DNA of 64,000 nucleotides, taken from assembly GCA_963764345.1 (NCBI GenBank), contig CAVXSF010000013.1:264595-328594 (forward strand). Reading direction: 5' to 3'. The stretch comes from DASQZK01 sp963764345. GTDB lineage: Bacteria > Bacteroidota > Bacteroidia > Bacteroidales > GCA-2748055. The translations under genes were made by a program, and so were the position numbers. Below are positions 1-9,050 of the stretch, piece after piece; positions within the stretch are counted from its first letter, which is position 1; each line of letters begins with the position of its first letter. Below the pieces are notes generated by a model. The model was not told the DNA's origin, did not search any database, and saw nothing but the letters and a program-made list of their open reading frames with translations.

Positions 1-262
1 CGGAAAGGACAGCTGCTCTTGAAGCAGAGCATGAAGGTGCCGAACAAAAGGCATTCTCAAAGTACACGCCGTTTTTTGCAACCCAGTCGAACGCCGGTGT
101 TTTCACGGCTTCACATCCGGCAAAAGAGGTATGGACCCAGGTTTGATCATCACTTATCGCGAACAGAATGTTAGGTCTTTGTGCCTGCTTTGATTCCTGG
201 CGGCATGATGAAGATAATATCAGGGCGCCCAGCCCCAGAGTGGTGATTATTTTCGGATTCAT
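1..262 (-). CDS. Sulfatase, N-terminal part (runs off the left edge)
   Basis: Reading leftwards from an ATG at 262 gives 87 residues before the window ends. The N terminus is a lipoprotein-type signal (hydrophobic run then LSSSC at about residue 20). It is followed by RPNILFAISDDQTW, the usual opening of the alkaline-phosphatase-fold sulfatases with their metal-binding Asp pair. Near residue 80 is CSASRAAVLS, the C-x-A/P-S-R motif whose Cys is converted to formylglycine. It is therefore a Cys-type sulfatase hydrolysing sulfate esters, probably on a glycan, at the cell envelope. It follows the GH63-like gene on the same strand after 132 bases. Substrate cannot be judged from this fragment. A formylglycine-generating enzyme able to activate it is at 39397-40389. 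Confidence 0.88.
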   Translation of the reverse strand, partial: MNPKIITTLGLGALILSSSCRQESKQAQRPNILFAISDDQTWVHTSFAGCEAVKTPAFDWVAKNGVYFENAFCSAPSCSASRAAVLS

Positions 263-394
263 CAGCTATGAATTTTTATATAGGATTCACGTTTAGCACG
301 GAAATCCGGGATCAAAGATGCACAATGAAGTCGCGATGTTTTGTATGTTGTTTTATGTCAGGCAATTAACTGCTTATAATGTTTCAGAAACCTC

Positions 395-2296
395 TTATTC
401 CTGAGGTAAATCCCAGTAGCCCGATTCCATCAAAGGAATCAGTGCCAGAAGTCCGCCCCAGGAATAAAAGCCGTCGCTGTTCGCGACATCCGCTCCTTCA
501 CCCGTAACACTATTATAGTTTTCATAGACATGGCGGTCTTCTTTCCAGCCTTTCATTATCAGATCATAAGATTTTGACGAGAGGATTTTCCTTGCTTCCG
601 GAAGGTCATAATTTCGCAGTCCGAGATAAACCAGGAAATTCATGGGAGCCCAGATCCTGCCACGCCAGTAATCGTTATCAGTAAAAGCCGGATCGTCGCG
701 CGCGATGGAGGGGATCATGAATTCACCGTAAAATTCCTTAGGATTCAGCAGGTGTTCGTTAACCATCCTCTCGGCCTGTTCCTGAGTGGGTAGTCCGGCA
801 ATAAGCGGATAAAAATTTGTAGGGGCCAGCCGGTAGGAGAATTTACCGGTATTAAGAAATTTATCCCTGTAAATACCACTTTTTTCATCCCACAGGTCAT
901 TGAGTTTAAGGCTGTATTTTTCAGCCCTGGAGAGCAATTCTTCGCGGTCGTCGGTTTTGCCGAGAATCCCGGCGATATCGGCAAGGTTCTTACAGTCGGC
1001 GATATACAAGCTCATCAGCCCCACTGAGGCCAGCTCAAGCTTATGGGTTTTCTCATTAAAGACTGCACTGTCGAAAAGAGGTGAATTGTCAAGTCCGGAT
1101 TCAAACTTTGCGCCCTGTTTGGTATTTTCCGCGTCGCCGGAGCCGCAAGGATCGGAGCCCCATGAGAGGTAGCCCTGGTTATCCCTGGCTTTTTCCCACC
1201 AACGGTTCCAGGTCAGAAGATGATCATAGACTTCGTTCAGGAACCACTTATCCTTGTATTTATCGTAGATCATTTTACAGATCAGGCTGCCCACCGGTGG
1301 CTGGGAACGATCGCATGATTTCCCATTGCTCAGTGCTGCGGAAAAATTCGGAATAAAACCCTCACTGGTTATTTCATTGGTAATGGCGATAGCATTGGAG
1401 TAGGCCTGGTATTTGTTGTCGAGGGCGTACATGGCTGCCGTAAAATAGGTATCCCAGTCGAACAGTACCCATCCACCCCAGTTTTCATTCCACACCCGGC
1501 TGACCGGGGTAATGGCGCGGTGATGAAAGGGATCGTATATGAGATTCCAGGCCAGGAGGGTATGCATAGCTTCGTAAGCATCTGACATATCACCATAAAC
1601 GGCCATTTTTTCAGTCATCTGTTCCTTTTTCTCATTCACGAAACGGCTGATGAGGTCAAGGGTCCTCTTTCTTCCGGTATAGAAGCCGGTCTGGACTCCG
1701 GAGTTAAAAGTCATGTACGTCGATGTCAACGGCAGGGGAACCAGTGAATCCTCCTGTGTACTTCCGATACTGAATGTTTTGGGCCCGAGGTCAGCCTGTA
1801 TAAAGTCGGCCTGTTTTTCCATGAGACCTTTATTATCCCATATCATCCCTGTTTCGAGGATCATGAGAGGAGGATGTTCGGGCAGCTCAACAGGTGTATA
1901 GAGAATGAAGATGTTATCCTTATAAGTGGCAGACTGGACTCTGGCTGTCAGTCCTTTCCAGGTTATAAGCATCTCGGTATAACTTCCGTCATAGGCATGG
2001 GCCAGCGGGGTAACCTTCTCCGGGAAGTTCTGGTACGGACTTGAAATATAAGCCTGATCAAGGTAGTAAGGCCCGCCCTGCCGGTAGGTAAGGCGAAAGG
2101 ATAACTGGAGGGACAATCCTTCGGGCATTTTTACAAAACTCAGCAGGTTGGGGTTATTCCAGGTATTCCACCCGTAAACAAGATAATCCTGGAGTTTTTT
2201 GTTCGAATCTATTCTGGAAGGCCTGTTCCTGTTCTGAAATGTGCATGACGACAACAATAGAATCATGAACAGGCCAGGGATCAGAACTCTTTTCAT
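395..2296 (-). CDS. GH63/MGH1-like glycoside hydrolase lipoprotein
   Basis: A 633-residue exported protein with a lipoprotein signal (LLLSSC, Cys18). The N-terminal 200 residues look like a beta-rich domain and the rest like an (alpha/alpha)6 barrel. Motifs typical of GH63 and the related mannosylglycerate-hydrolase-like family are visible: WGGWVLFDWDTYF (about 273-285), FESGLDNSP (398-406), YWRGRIWAPMNF (543-554), YENYNSVTGEG (591-601) and SDGFYSWGG (607-615). The Asp of the FDWD segment and the Glu of YENYN are the likely catalytic pair by family analogy. It starts 27 bases after the kinase gene stop, so it is probably in the same operon. Activity on an alpha-glucoside or alpha-mannoside is inferred. 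The specificity is unknown. Confidence 0.8.
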   Translation of the reverse strand: MKRVLIPGLFMILLLSSCTFQNRNRPSRIDSNKKLQDYLVYGWNTWNNPNLLSFVKMPEGLSLQLSFRLTYRQGGPYYLDQAYISSPYQNFPEKVTPLAHAYDGSYTEMLITWKGLTARVQSATYKDNIFILYTPVELPEHPPLMILETGMIWDNKGLMEKQADFIQADLGPKTFSIGSTQEDSLVPLPLTSTYMTFNSGVQTGFYTGRKRTLDLISRFVNEKKEQMTEKMAVYGDMSDAYEAMHTLLAWNLIYDPFHHRAITPVSRVWNENWGGWVLFDWDTYFTAAMYALDNKYQAYSNAIAITNEITSEGFIPNFSAALSNGKSCDRSQPPVGSLICKMIYDKYKDKWFLNEVYDHLLTWNRWWEKARDNQGYLSWGSDPCGSGDAENTKQGAKFESGLDNSPLFDSAVFNEKTHKLELASVGLMSLYIADCKNLADIAGILGKTDDREELLSRAEKYSLKLNDLWDEKSGIYRDKFLNTGKFSYRLAPTNFYPLIAGLPTQEQAERMVNEHLLNPKEFYGEFMIPSIARDDPAFTDNDYWRGRIWAPMNFLVYLGLRNYDLPEARKILSSKSYDLIMKGWKEDRHVYENYNSVTGEGADVANSDGFYSWGGLLALIPLMESGYWDLPQE

Positions 2297-2323
2297 AGTG
2301 ATATCGGGTTTTTCGTTTTAGGT

Positions 2324-3247
2324 TCAGGCGTTCTTTCGCATAAAATCGTCAATGTCCTGCCTGGCAGGTGCCGAAGGTTGGGCTCCCATTTTCATCACTG
2401 AGAGTGCAGAAGCGGCAGAAGCAAATCTGACGGCCTCTTTCAGAGGTTTGTCTTCGGTAAGGGCAACGGCAAGGCTACCGCAAAAAACATCACCGGCGGC
2501 AGTCGTGTCAACGGCTTCCACCCTGAAAGCCGGCACACGTTCACTAAACTCAGGCGTTGCCAGAAAAGCACCATCAGCGCCAAGAGTAATGATGACCGTC
2601 GTGATCCCTCTGGATAAAAGGTCCGCGGCAGCATCCTCAACCTCCTTAGGCGTAGTTACATCCATGCCGGTAAGAAAAGCGGCTTCCACCTCATTGACCA
2701 CCAGGATATCGACCATGGGCAGCAGCGCTGTATCGATATCCCTTGCCGGAGCAAAGTTCCAGAGTACCCGGGCCTTCATGCCTGCGGCCTTCTTTATGAT
2801 GTAGGCCAGTGTTTCAGCCGGGATCTCGTACTGAAGAATAATTATTTCCGCGCCCGACATCAGGTTCTCACATTGATCAATGTAAGCGGGAGTGAGCCTG
2901 TAATTGGCCCCGGGGGCAACAGACAGGTAATTATGCCCGCCATCCCCGATCATGATAAGGGCCGTTCCGGAAGAAATGCCCTCTTCATGAAAGATATAGT
3001 CTGTATTGATGCCGTCCCTTTTAAAGTTATCCACCATACGTGGTGCAAAGGCATCATCACCCACACAGTTCACAAAAGCAACGTCACCTCCTGCTCTTGC
3101 TGCTCCTACAGCCTGGTTGGCGCCTTTGCCGCCGTAGACCTGGATAAACTCGGCATCGGTAACCGTTTCGCCTTTGGCCGGGAGATGGTCCATCTTCATG
3201 ACCATATCTACATTTGAGCTTCCGATAACGACAATCTTATTCTGCAT
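2324..3247 (-). CDS. rbsK: Ribokinase-family (PfkB) sugar kinase
   Basis: A 307-residue cytoplasmic kinase of the PfkB/ribokinase family, the normal length for RbsK. The N terminus has the substrate-binding segment (IGSSNVDMV, then GGKGANQAVGAA at about 39-50). The C-terminal part has DTTAAGDVFCGSL, which forms the ATP anion hole and holds the catalytic Asp at about 253. It would phosphorylate ribose, or a related sugar such as 2-deoxyribose, using ATP. It lies 21 bases downstream of the permease gene and 27 bases upstream of the GH63-like gene. The neighbouring deoC makes a deoxyribokinase role a real alternative to ribokinase, because kinase, permease and aldolase form the deoxyribose pathway in enterobacteria. 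The sequence alone does not separate the two. Confidence 0.85.
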   Translation of the reverse strand: MQNKIVVIGSSNVDMVMKMDHLPAKGETVTDAEFIQVYGGKGANQAVGAARAGGDVAFVNCVGDDAFAPRMVDNFKRDGINTDYIFHEEGISSGTALIMIGDGGHNYLSVAPGANYRLTPAYIDQCENLMSGAEIIILQYEIPAETLAYIIKKAAGMKARVLWNFAPARDIDTALLPMVDILVVNEVEAAFLTGMDVTTPKEVEDAAADLLSRGITTVIITLGADGAFLATPEFSERVPAFRVEAVDTTAAGDVFCGSLAVALTEDKPLKEAVRFASAASALSVMKMGAQPSAPARQDIDDFMRKNA

Positions 3248-3268
3248 GCTTTCTTTTTTTTCTGCCTG

Positions 3269-4276
3269 TTATACGATTCCGCGTGCAACGATGATCATAG
3301 CCAGTCCAATAATGAAGGAAATAAACATCCCGGTAATCAGCCAGTTGGTTGACCTGGAGGATCCTTTAAATTCTTTCCATACGAAAACGCCCCACGCCGC
3401 GGCAACCATGGTTGCACCCTGCCCGAGACCATAAGAAATAGCCGGCCCTGCCGTACCGCTGGCCAGGATACTGAAGGACATCCCGATATTCCAGATCACC
3501 CCTCCCAGGATCCCAATGAGATGAAGCCTGAAATTACCGTCGGTGAAATATTGTGAATAGGTTACCTTCTCCCCGGAAACAGGCCTGTACATAAACCAGC
3601 TGTTAAAGACGAAATTGGAGATAAAAATCCCAATGGTGAAAATAAAGACGGCATTATACGGTGTAAGTGTCCCCTTCTCAACCACAGCGAAATTGTCGGG
3701 CAGCGTCTTTGCCACAAAGCCAAAGAAAAATCCCATGATGACGCCGGAAAGAATAGATAATAAGATGCCCTTGGAAGTGCCACCCTCCTTCTTTTTACTG
3801 TGTTTACGGTAGGCTATGGAATTGATAATGATGGCCAAAACAATGAGTGCCACCCCTGCAAAAAGAATGACCGGATTTCCTTCACTCTTCCTGATGTAGT
3901 TATCCAGCACGCCAATGACCAGTGCCAGTCCCACCGCGATAGGGAAGGCTACCGACATCCCGGCAATAGCAGTGGCAGCCACAATGAGGAGGTTGGAAAG
4001 GTTGAAGATCACTCCGCCTATCAACGCATTTCCGATATTCGACATGGAAGCGGTCTTAAAATTTTCGATGAAACCCTGACCTTGTTCCCCTGTACTCCCA
4101 AGGGTCAGACCGAAAACCAGGGCAAGTAATACCAGGCCGATAGAATAATCCCAGTAATAAAGCGGATAAGCCCATCCCTTTTTGGCCATTTTCAGGGTGT
4201 TTGCCCAGGAACCCCAGCATAACATAGTTACTACGCAAAGAATTACGGCAGTTGAATAGGAATGTATAATTACCAT
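3269..4276 (-). CDS. Sugar permease of the GRP/RhaT-like drug-metabolite transporter superfamily
   Basis: A 335-residue integral membrane protein with about ten hydrophobic segments and no signal peptide. The start MVIIHSYSTAVILCVVTMLCWGSWANT, with the W-G-S-W-A-N pattern in helix 1, is characteristic of the GRP (glucose/ribose porter) and RhaT-like families common in Bacteroidota beside ribokinase genes. It probably imports the monosaccharide phosphorylated by the kinase encoded 21 bases downstream. A perfect TAnnTTTG box lies about 53 bases before its start. Ribose or deoxyribose is the best guess for substrate, from context only. Confidence 0.78.
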   Translation of the reverse strand: MVIIHSYSTAVILCVVTMLCWGSWANTLKMAKKGWAYPLYYWDYSIGLVLLALVFGLTLGSTGEQGQGFIENFKTASMSNIGNALIGGVIFNLSNLLIVAATAIAGMSVAFPIAVGLALVIGVLDNYIRKSEGNPVILFAGVALIVLAIIINSIAYRKHSKKKEGGTSKGILLSILSGVIMGFFFGFVAKTLPDNFAVVEKGTLTPYNAVFIFTIGIFISNFVFNSWFMYRPVSGEKVTYSQYFTDGNFRLHLIGILGGVIWNIGMSFSILASGTAGPAISYGLGQGATMVAAAWGVFVWKEFKGSSRSTNWLITGMFISFIIGLAMIIVARGIV

Positions 4277-4328
4277 AGCACTCAGGAGTTAAGTTAGGTT
4301 TGTCGAAGCAAGGAACATTAATCAGAGC

Positions 4329-4336
4329 CAAAGTTA
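4329..4336 (-). promoter_or_regulatory. Bacteroidota -7 promoter box for the permease-kinase-GH63 operon
   Basis: On the minus strand this reads TAACTTTG, an exact match to the Bacteroidota -7 consensus TAnnTTTG. It lies 52 bases before the permease start, which would give a leader of about 45 bases. I see no convincing -33 element. Confidence 0.5.
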
Positions 4337-4529
4337 AAATAATAATTGTATTGACGGAATTTTTATTTCAGAGGACAGGGACTGCAGGGTGAGAAAAAAA
4401 ACCCTGCCCCAAACGCCTCTCAGCTTCATGGTGACGGGGTCTTTTGCACAGACGACGATGGCGGTGGAAGAAAAATGCCTTACACCTCTGCCGTCTGAAG
4501 AATCTTCTCTCCTCCCTCCCGGCGCCTGC

Positions 4530-5243
4530 CTAATTTCCGAACCGGCGGATAGCTTCTTCCATCATAGCAACCGTGGCTGTTGCACCGGAACGGCTGCATC
4601 CCAATTCTTTGACCTTCAGAAGCTGATCGAGGGTCCGTACTCCGCCCGCAGCCTTCAGCTTTACTTCAGGAGCACTGTGTTTCCTCATGAGTATCAGGTC
4701 ATGTTCTGTGGCTCCTTCATAGGAATACTTACCATCTGCTCCTTTTACAAAACCGAAACCGGTCGATGTCTTGACATAATCCACCTTTGCGCGACTGCAG
4801 ATTTCACAAAGCCTGATCTTGTATTTGTCCTCAGGAAGGTAGTCGTTTTCGAAGATCACTTTCAGGACCGCTTTATGCTTTTTGGTAATCGAAACCATGG
4901 TTTTGATCTCTTCTTCGACATAATCCCATTGTTCACCAAGCACCTTTCCGATATTCACCACCATATCGATTTCCACTGCCCCATCTGCAATGGCTTTCTC
5001 CGTCTCGAATGCTTTTACTTCTATGCTGCTGTTACCATGGGGAAAGCCAATGACGCATCCGACAAGAACATCCGTACCACGGAGGTACCCGACAGCCTGT
5101 TTTACGGCATAAGGCTTTACACAAACAGAGGCTACGTCATATTTTTTCGCCACTTCGCATTCCCGCTTCAGGTCTTCATCCGTCATAGTCGGATGCAAAA
5201 TGGAATGATCGATCATTTTTGCCAGTTCTTTTACTTTATCCAT
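4530..5243 (-). CDS. deoC: Deoxyribose-phosphate aldolase
   Basis: A 237-residue class I aldolase that splits 2-deoxyribose 5-phosphate into glyceraldehyde 3-phosphate and acetaldehyde. Catalytic features of DeoC are present: the Schiff-base Lys158 in VDYVKTSTGFG, Asp93 in VEIDMVVNIG and Lys197 in VKLKAAGGVRT, which activates the catalytic water. Length is typical for short bacterial DeoC. It stands between the glycoside hydrolase and the permease/kinase genes on the same strand, with about 70 bases upstream and 253 bases downstream free of genes. Its presence here points to nucleoside or deoxyribose catabolism rather than plain ribose use. Confidence 0.95.
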   Translation of the reverse strand: MDKVKELAKMIDHSILHPTMTDEDLKRECEVAKKYDVASVCVKPYAVKQAVGYLRGTDVLVGCVIGFPHGNSSIEVKAFETEKAIADGAVEIDMVVNIGKVLGEQWDYVEEEIKTMVSITKKHKAVLKVIFENDYLPEDKYKIRLCEICSRAKVDYVKTSTGFGFVKGADGKYSYEGATEHDLILMRKHSAPEVKLKAAGGVRTLDQLLKVKELGCSRSGATATVAMMEEAIRRFGN

Positions 5244-5314
5244 TTTTTATTCATTTTAGAGTTTAACAATGATTCGTTTTCTGTTTACTCCGGGATGAGA
5301 ATGATTCCTCCCGG

Positions 5315-7313
5315 TTATTCAGTGATCAGGAAGCCTGCCGGTTCAATAACCGCATTTTTATATCTGAATGGTTTCTCGCCGAAATTGCAGATGATGGCCA
5401 CACCCCCGGCAAATTCCGTCATTTCCACGCTGTAATCATCTGTAAGGAAACGGTGGCCGGTCATCTCTGTCGTGCCGGTTTTATCATGCCATTCATCTAC
5501 ATGGAATGTTGATGTGAAGTATTGAACGGCTTTCAGATTGGGGTCAAACTGACCGGTCCTGCTTGTTATTTATCCATTCAGGCCGGATGGAGAAGAGCAG
5601 GAAATACCCCCATAGCATATCTTCCAGCCATAAGGGATAGGTGCCGCCAGGTTTTACATGGTAGCGGGTATTGAAAACGGCATCCCCGAAAACCAGTGGC
5701 CAGAGAGGAATGGATTCACCCGGCACCCTTACATGCCGGTTTTCATACCAGTCGGCAACAGGGATCCCGAAATCGGCTCCTTCTTCACTCCCCACGACCT
5801 GACCCTGGTCATGGAAAAATTTAAGCAGATCAAATTTATACTGATGATCCTGTTGACGGGTCCGTGGTGATTTATGATCGTATGATTGGAGTAGTTGTGC
5901 CGCCGTGGTAGTGTCTATGAACATGGCCTGCGGATCGAGGTCCCGGATCATTTTCCAGTTTCTTTTTGCATATTTCAGGCTGGCCTGCGACTCCAGGATG
6001 TACGCCTGACCACCGGCCCAGTAACCACCGGCCATGAATTCGCCGTTACGCATAACATTCAGGCCGAAAGGAAAGCTTTTCGTACTTTCATACATATCCT
6101 GGTAGTTATCATGAAGTCCTCCCGTAATATTCCCGTCCATGTTCAATGCTTTTTTCAGATCACCGGTCTCCCCCAGGGCCGGATCCGGAGGCCATATATC
6201 GGGATGGCTGCAGTCATATCCACCCTTTATCCAGCCCCTGATAATAACCGGACCTTTCCTGAAACCGGCCTGACGCGCAGCATCGACAGAACGAATGACA
6301 TCACCGTGAGTAAAAGATACCTGTATCCTTTCCGTTCCCCTCTTAGCGTTCTCTTCAGGGGTGAACCAGTAATTCTCAGCCTGGTAAGGTATGACACCGG
6401 GACGTGCTTCATGGAACGACAACAACCGTCCTCCAAGGTAATTCTTTAAAGCCGGCTTTTCCCGCATTTTTTCTTCCAGGGAACGGAAAAGGCCGGTCTC
6501 TTTTGCCTTGCGGCGGTATGTCTTGGCCAGATCGACATATCCTCCTCTTAAAAAACTATAGGAAATACTGTATTTATCCCGCCATGAGCCCAGCGATTTC
6601 AGCCATCCCGGGGCCATCAGCCCGTTGACCATCTGTGCACCGGAATCTTCAAAATTCTCACCAAAAATACCTATCCAGGCGCCTTCACCCTTCAATCCTC
6701 CTATCCACCGCATATTCAAATGAGTAAAGAAGGTATAAAAGAAACGTGAATAGATACCGGTAGCCGTTTTCCTGATCAGCTTGCCTATGCCCGAAGGAAT
6801 GACCAGGGCATCATTGTACAGCGGCGGAGGAAAGACCAGGCTGGGGAGTTCGGGACTGATGCCGGAGATCTCATATTTCAGCCATTCATCCTCCAGAGAC
6901 AGACGGCAGCTGAATTCTCCCTTGAAGGCATTCAGACGGCCAATCATGGTAAACCGGTACCCGTCACCCTGCTTCTTCCCGATAAAACGGCCCGGGTAAT
7001 CCTCGCTCATGCTGCGTTCCTTCCTGAGCCAGAAATGACCGGTCTCAATTTCACCTTCATCCTGTATGGCCACCGGCGACATCTGCCATTGGAGCTGATT
7101 CCGCTTGTCGGTTATCTCAGTGCCGGCATCATTGTACAATACGACTTTCAGACTGGCATTCTCCAGTGTTCCAAGGATCAGGCGGGCAGGGATGAGGTCA
7201 ATATAAGAGGGCCCATCTGAAGATTTTTCAGACTGACACGATGCAGCGAGTCCGCCTGTTCCTGCCACCCCGCCGGCTATGGCTGCCGTCTTTAGAAAGT
7301 CACGTCTTTTCAT
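5315..7313 (-). CDS. GH101/GH129-like (DUF5696-type) exported glycoside hydrolase, frameshifted near its C terminus
   Basis: The main frame (7313 to 5544) encodes 589 residues. A twin-arginine signal (MKRRDFLKTAAIAGG, with AASC26 as a possible lipobox) is followed by a beta-rich N-terminal domain and a TIM-barrel-like core. The core has HDNYQDMY (401-408), FIDTTTA (465-471) and GSEEGADFG (508-516), a layout I associate with GH101/GH129-related enzymes. The family call is tentative. The frame stops at 5544, but the next frame continues with coding character (GQFDPNLKAVQYFTSTF, then VEMTEFAGGVAIICNFG) to a stop at 5315. Removing one base within 5547-5569 gives one 665-residue protein. It follows the gntR gene by 50 bases and is probably its target. 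Confidence 0.6.
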
Positions 7314-7363
7314 CGCTTTACAGTGGGTTATTCGAATGGTTCAAGTCTGGTCATGACACCTTC

Positions 7364-8077
7364 TTATTCAAACTCATTGGAGATAAAATATCTATCAGTA
7401 TTACAGTACAATGAACTGTATATCATCAGGGATTCCCTGCTGGTAACATACCGGCGGTAAATATGAAGCAACGGCGCCGTAGGATAGGTCTCCAGCATTT
7501 CCGCTACCTCGGGTTCAGCCGAGACGGCCCGGATATCCTGGAAAACATTCGTCACCTCTATCTGGTACCTTGAACGTAAGGTGGCAAAAAGTGAATCATG
7601 AATCAGGGGCTGTTCCAGGAAGCCTTCAAGATGGGTGTTGGGCAGATAGGTGTATTCCACCATGACCGGGGTATCCTCAACATACCTCAACCGGTTCAGA
7701 AAAATGGTGCCAGCCGACTTTTCCTCTTCGCTCAAAGGATAGAAAAAATTGGCAGGCCACCGGATTAAAAGAGGATCCTGGAGAATCGTGGTCCTGATCT
7801 TCCGGCTCGTCTCTCCGAGTACATCAGAAAAGCCCTTGAAAGACAGCAGGCCCAGTGAATTTCTTTTAATGAAGACGATACTTCCCTTACCCTGCTTCTT
7901 CAAAATATACCCTTCATTGACTAATCCGTCGAGCGCTTTTCTCACCGTCGACCGGGTGACATTATACCTGTTGCATAATTCATTTTCTGAGGGAAGCAAG
8001 TCTCCTTCACGGAATATTCCGGTGAGGATGTCTCTTTTGATATCGTTCTGTAAAATTTTGTACTGATGGATATCCAT
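7364..8077 (-). CDS. GntR-family transcriptional regulator with UTRA domain
   Basis: I chose the ATG at 8077 (MDIHQYKILQND), giving 237 residues. A longer reading to 8155 would run through the promoter and operator. The first 70 residues are a GntR winged helix (LPSENELCNRYNVTRSTVRKALDGLVNEGYI, then KKQGKGSIV). The rest is a UTRA ligand-binding domain (NRLRYVEDTPVMVEYTYLP, ending IYSSLYCNTDRYFI). UTRA regulators usually bind a phosphorylated sugar. The gene heads the minus-strand sugar locus and is preceded by a 20-bp perfect palindrome overlapping its promoter, so autoregulation is likely. The effector is plausibly a sugar phosphate made by the kinase encoded in the same locus. Confidence 0.9.
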   Translation of the reverse strand: MDIHQYKILQNDIKRDILTGIFREGDLLPSENELCNRYNVTRSTVRKALDGLVNEGYILKKQGKGSIVFIKRNSLGLLSFKGFSDVLGETSRKIRTTILQDPLLIRWPANFFYPLSEEEKSAGTIFLNRLRYVEDTPVMVEYTYLPNTHLEGFLEQPLIHDSLFATLRSRYQIEVTNVFQDIRAVSAEPEVAEMLETYPTAPLLHIYRRYVTSRESLMIYSSLYCNTDRYFISNEFE

Positions 8078-8094
8078 GTTTTTTCTTTTTTGTT

Positions 8095-8102
8095 CAAATA
8101 TA
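8095..8102 (-). promoter_or_regulatory. -7 box of the gntR promoter
   Basis: The minus strand reads TATATTTG, an exact match to TAnnTTTG, 17 bases before the chosen gntR start. The palindromic operator begins 8 bases further upstream, so it covers the -33 region. Confidence 0.6.
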
Positions 8103-8110
8103 CAAAATTT

Positions 8111-8130
8111 TAACTTGTACGTACAAGTTA
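8111..8130. promoter_or_regulatory. 20-bp perfect palindrome, likely GntR operator
   Basis: The sequence TAACTTGTACGTACAAGTTA is identical to its own reverse complement over all 20 bases. It sits directly upstream of the gntR -7 box. HutC/UTRA-type GntR regulators bind short palindromes of the form n-GTnTAnAC-n with a central symmetric core, and this site has such a shape (TTGTAC-GTACAA). Occupancy here would block RNA polymerase, which fits autorepression. Confidence 0.7.
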
Positions 8131-8289
8131 TGGCGAAGGATTTTTCGTGAGGCATGCAGACTGAGAGCCTGGGATTTGCGAAAGGAACGGGAAGTGAAAA
8201 AGTAAGATCAAAAACCCCGGAGAATAAGTTATTCCTGACTCCTGAGGTATTAAAATCCTGACCATCGTGTCAGTTCGTAAAGAAAAGGC

Positions 8290-8314
8290 AGCCACGGTAA
8301 AGGCTGTGGCTTTT
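8290..8314. terminator. Terminator-like hairpin between gntR and the DUF4252 module
   Basis: GCCACGG (8291-8297) can pair with CTGTGGC (8304-8310) across a short loop, and TTTT follows on the plus strand. No gene precedes it closely on the plus strand, so it may only insulate the divergent units. Confidence 0.3.
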
Positions 8315-8394
8315 GGTAAATTGAAACAGCCTTGACAGACAGTGCTTTGACCACCCGGATGAATAAATATTTATATCCTGTTGTAATCTTTTTC

Positions 8395-8413
8395 ATACAT
8401 GGTCGTCATGTAT
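8395..8413. promoter_or_regulatory. Inverted repeat ATACATG-n5-CATGTAT upstream of the DUF4252 gene
   Basis: Two perfect 7-base arms are separated by GTCGT, 53 bases before the start of the first DUF4252 gene. The size and spacing suit a dimeric regulator, but none can be named. No good TAnnTTTG box is visible nearby, so control by another sigma factor is possible. Confidence 0.4.
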
Positions 8414-8465
8414 ATGAAGCCGGTTATTCAAATAAATACAAACGATAACCATTAATTAAAGCAAT

Positions 8466-8975
8466 ATGAAAAAGTTACTTCTATCTATGGCAGTCATAAG
8501 CTTTGCCCTTATGGCCAATGCACAAACCGACCCGGTAAATGAAATGTTTGACCGGTATGCCAGCCAGGAGGGATTCACTGTGGTGAACCTCAGCGGTGAT
8601 CTGTTCAACATGCTGTCCAATATGGATAAGGATGACCCGGATCTACAGAAGCTGGCCGGATCCGTTTCCGATTTTAAAATCCTTGTCCATGAAGGAAAAA
8701 GAAGTCCGGATTTTCCAGGCTTTCATGAACTGGTCTACAACAAGCTGGATAAAAAAGACTACAAAGAACTGATGACGGTAAAAGAATCAACTCAGAGTGT
8801 GAATTTCCTGGTGAAGGAGGATGGGGAATTTATTTCTGAATTGCTGATGATCGTCAGCGGGGATGATGATGTGCTCATGAGGATGAAGGGTCATTTTAAA
8901 ATGAGCGATCTGGCAGGCCTGGCAAAGTCGGTGAATGTTGACGGACTGGACAATCTCAGTCTCGCAACGCATTGA
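8466..8975 (+). CDS. DUF4252 family exported protein (first copy)
   Basis: A 169-residue protein with a clear signal peptide (MKKLLLSMAVISFALMANAQ). The mature part begins DPVNEMFDRYASQEGFTVVNLSGDLFNML, the usual opening of DUF4252 proteins. It also has the family pattern of a lysine-rich middle followed by LVKEDGEFISELLMIVSGDDD. Function is unknown. DUF4252 proteins in Bacteroidota are commonly encoded beside ECF sigma factors, and here the sigma gene starts 75 bases downstream. A second copy (10211-10738) closes the module. The two share the DKLFE/NEMFD-RY-G-x-GFT start and the F-I-x-K-x-G-x-x-I-S-E-L-L-x-I-V segment. Confidence 0.88.
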   Translation: MKKLLLSMAVISFALMANAQTDPVNEMFDRYASQEGFTVVNLSGDLFNMLSNMDKDDPDLQKLAGSVSDFKILVHEGKRSPDFPGFHELVYNKLDKKDYKELMTVKESTQSVNFLVKEDGEFISELLMIVSGDDDVLMRMKGHFKMSDLAGLAKSVNVDGLDNLSLATH

Positions 8976-9050
8976 CAATTACCCTTCACGTTTCGTGCAA
9001 ATACGTTAAAAAACCTTACTTTTAGTGATCGGTAACCGGGCAAATGAAAC

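Noticed and set aside
4384..4407. Terminator at the end of the deoC to permease gap
   Set aside because: GCAGGGT and ACCCTGC can pair, but the A/T run is inside the loop and no T-run follows the stem.
4389..5435. A 348-codon open frame on the plus strand antisense to deoC
   Set aside because: It mirrors the deoC reading frame on the opposite strand, lacks family features and deoC is unmistakable.
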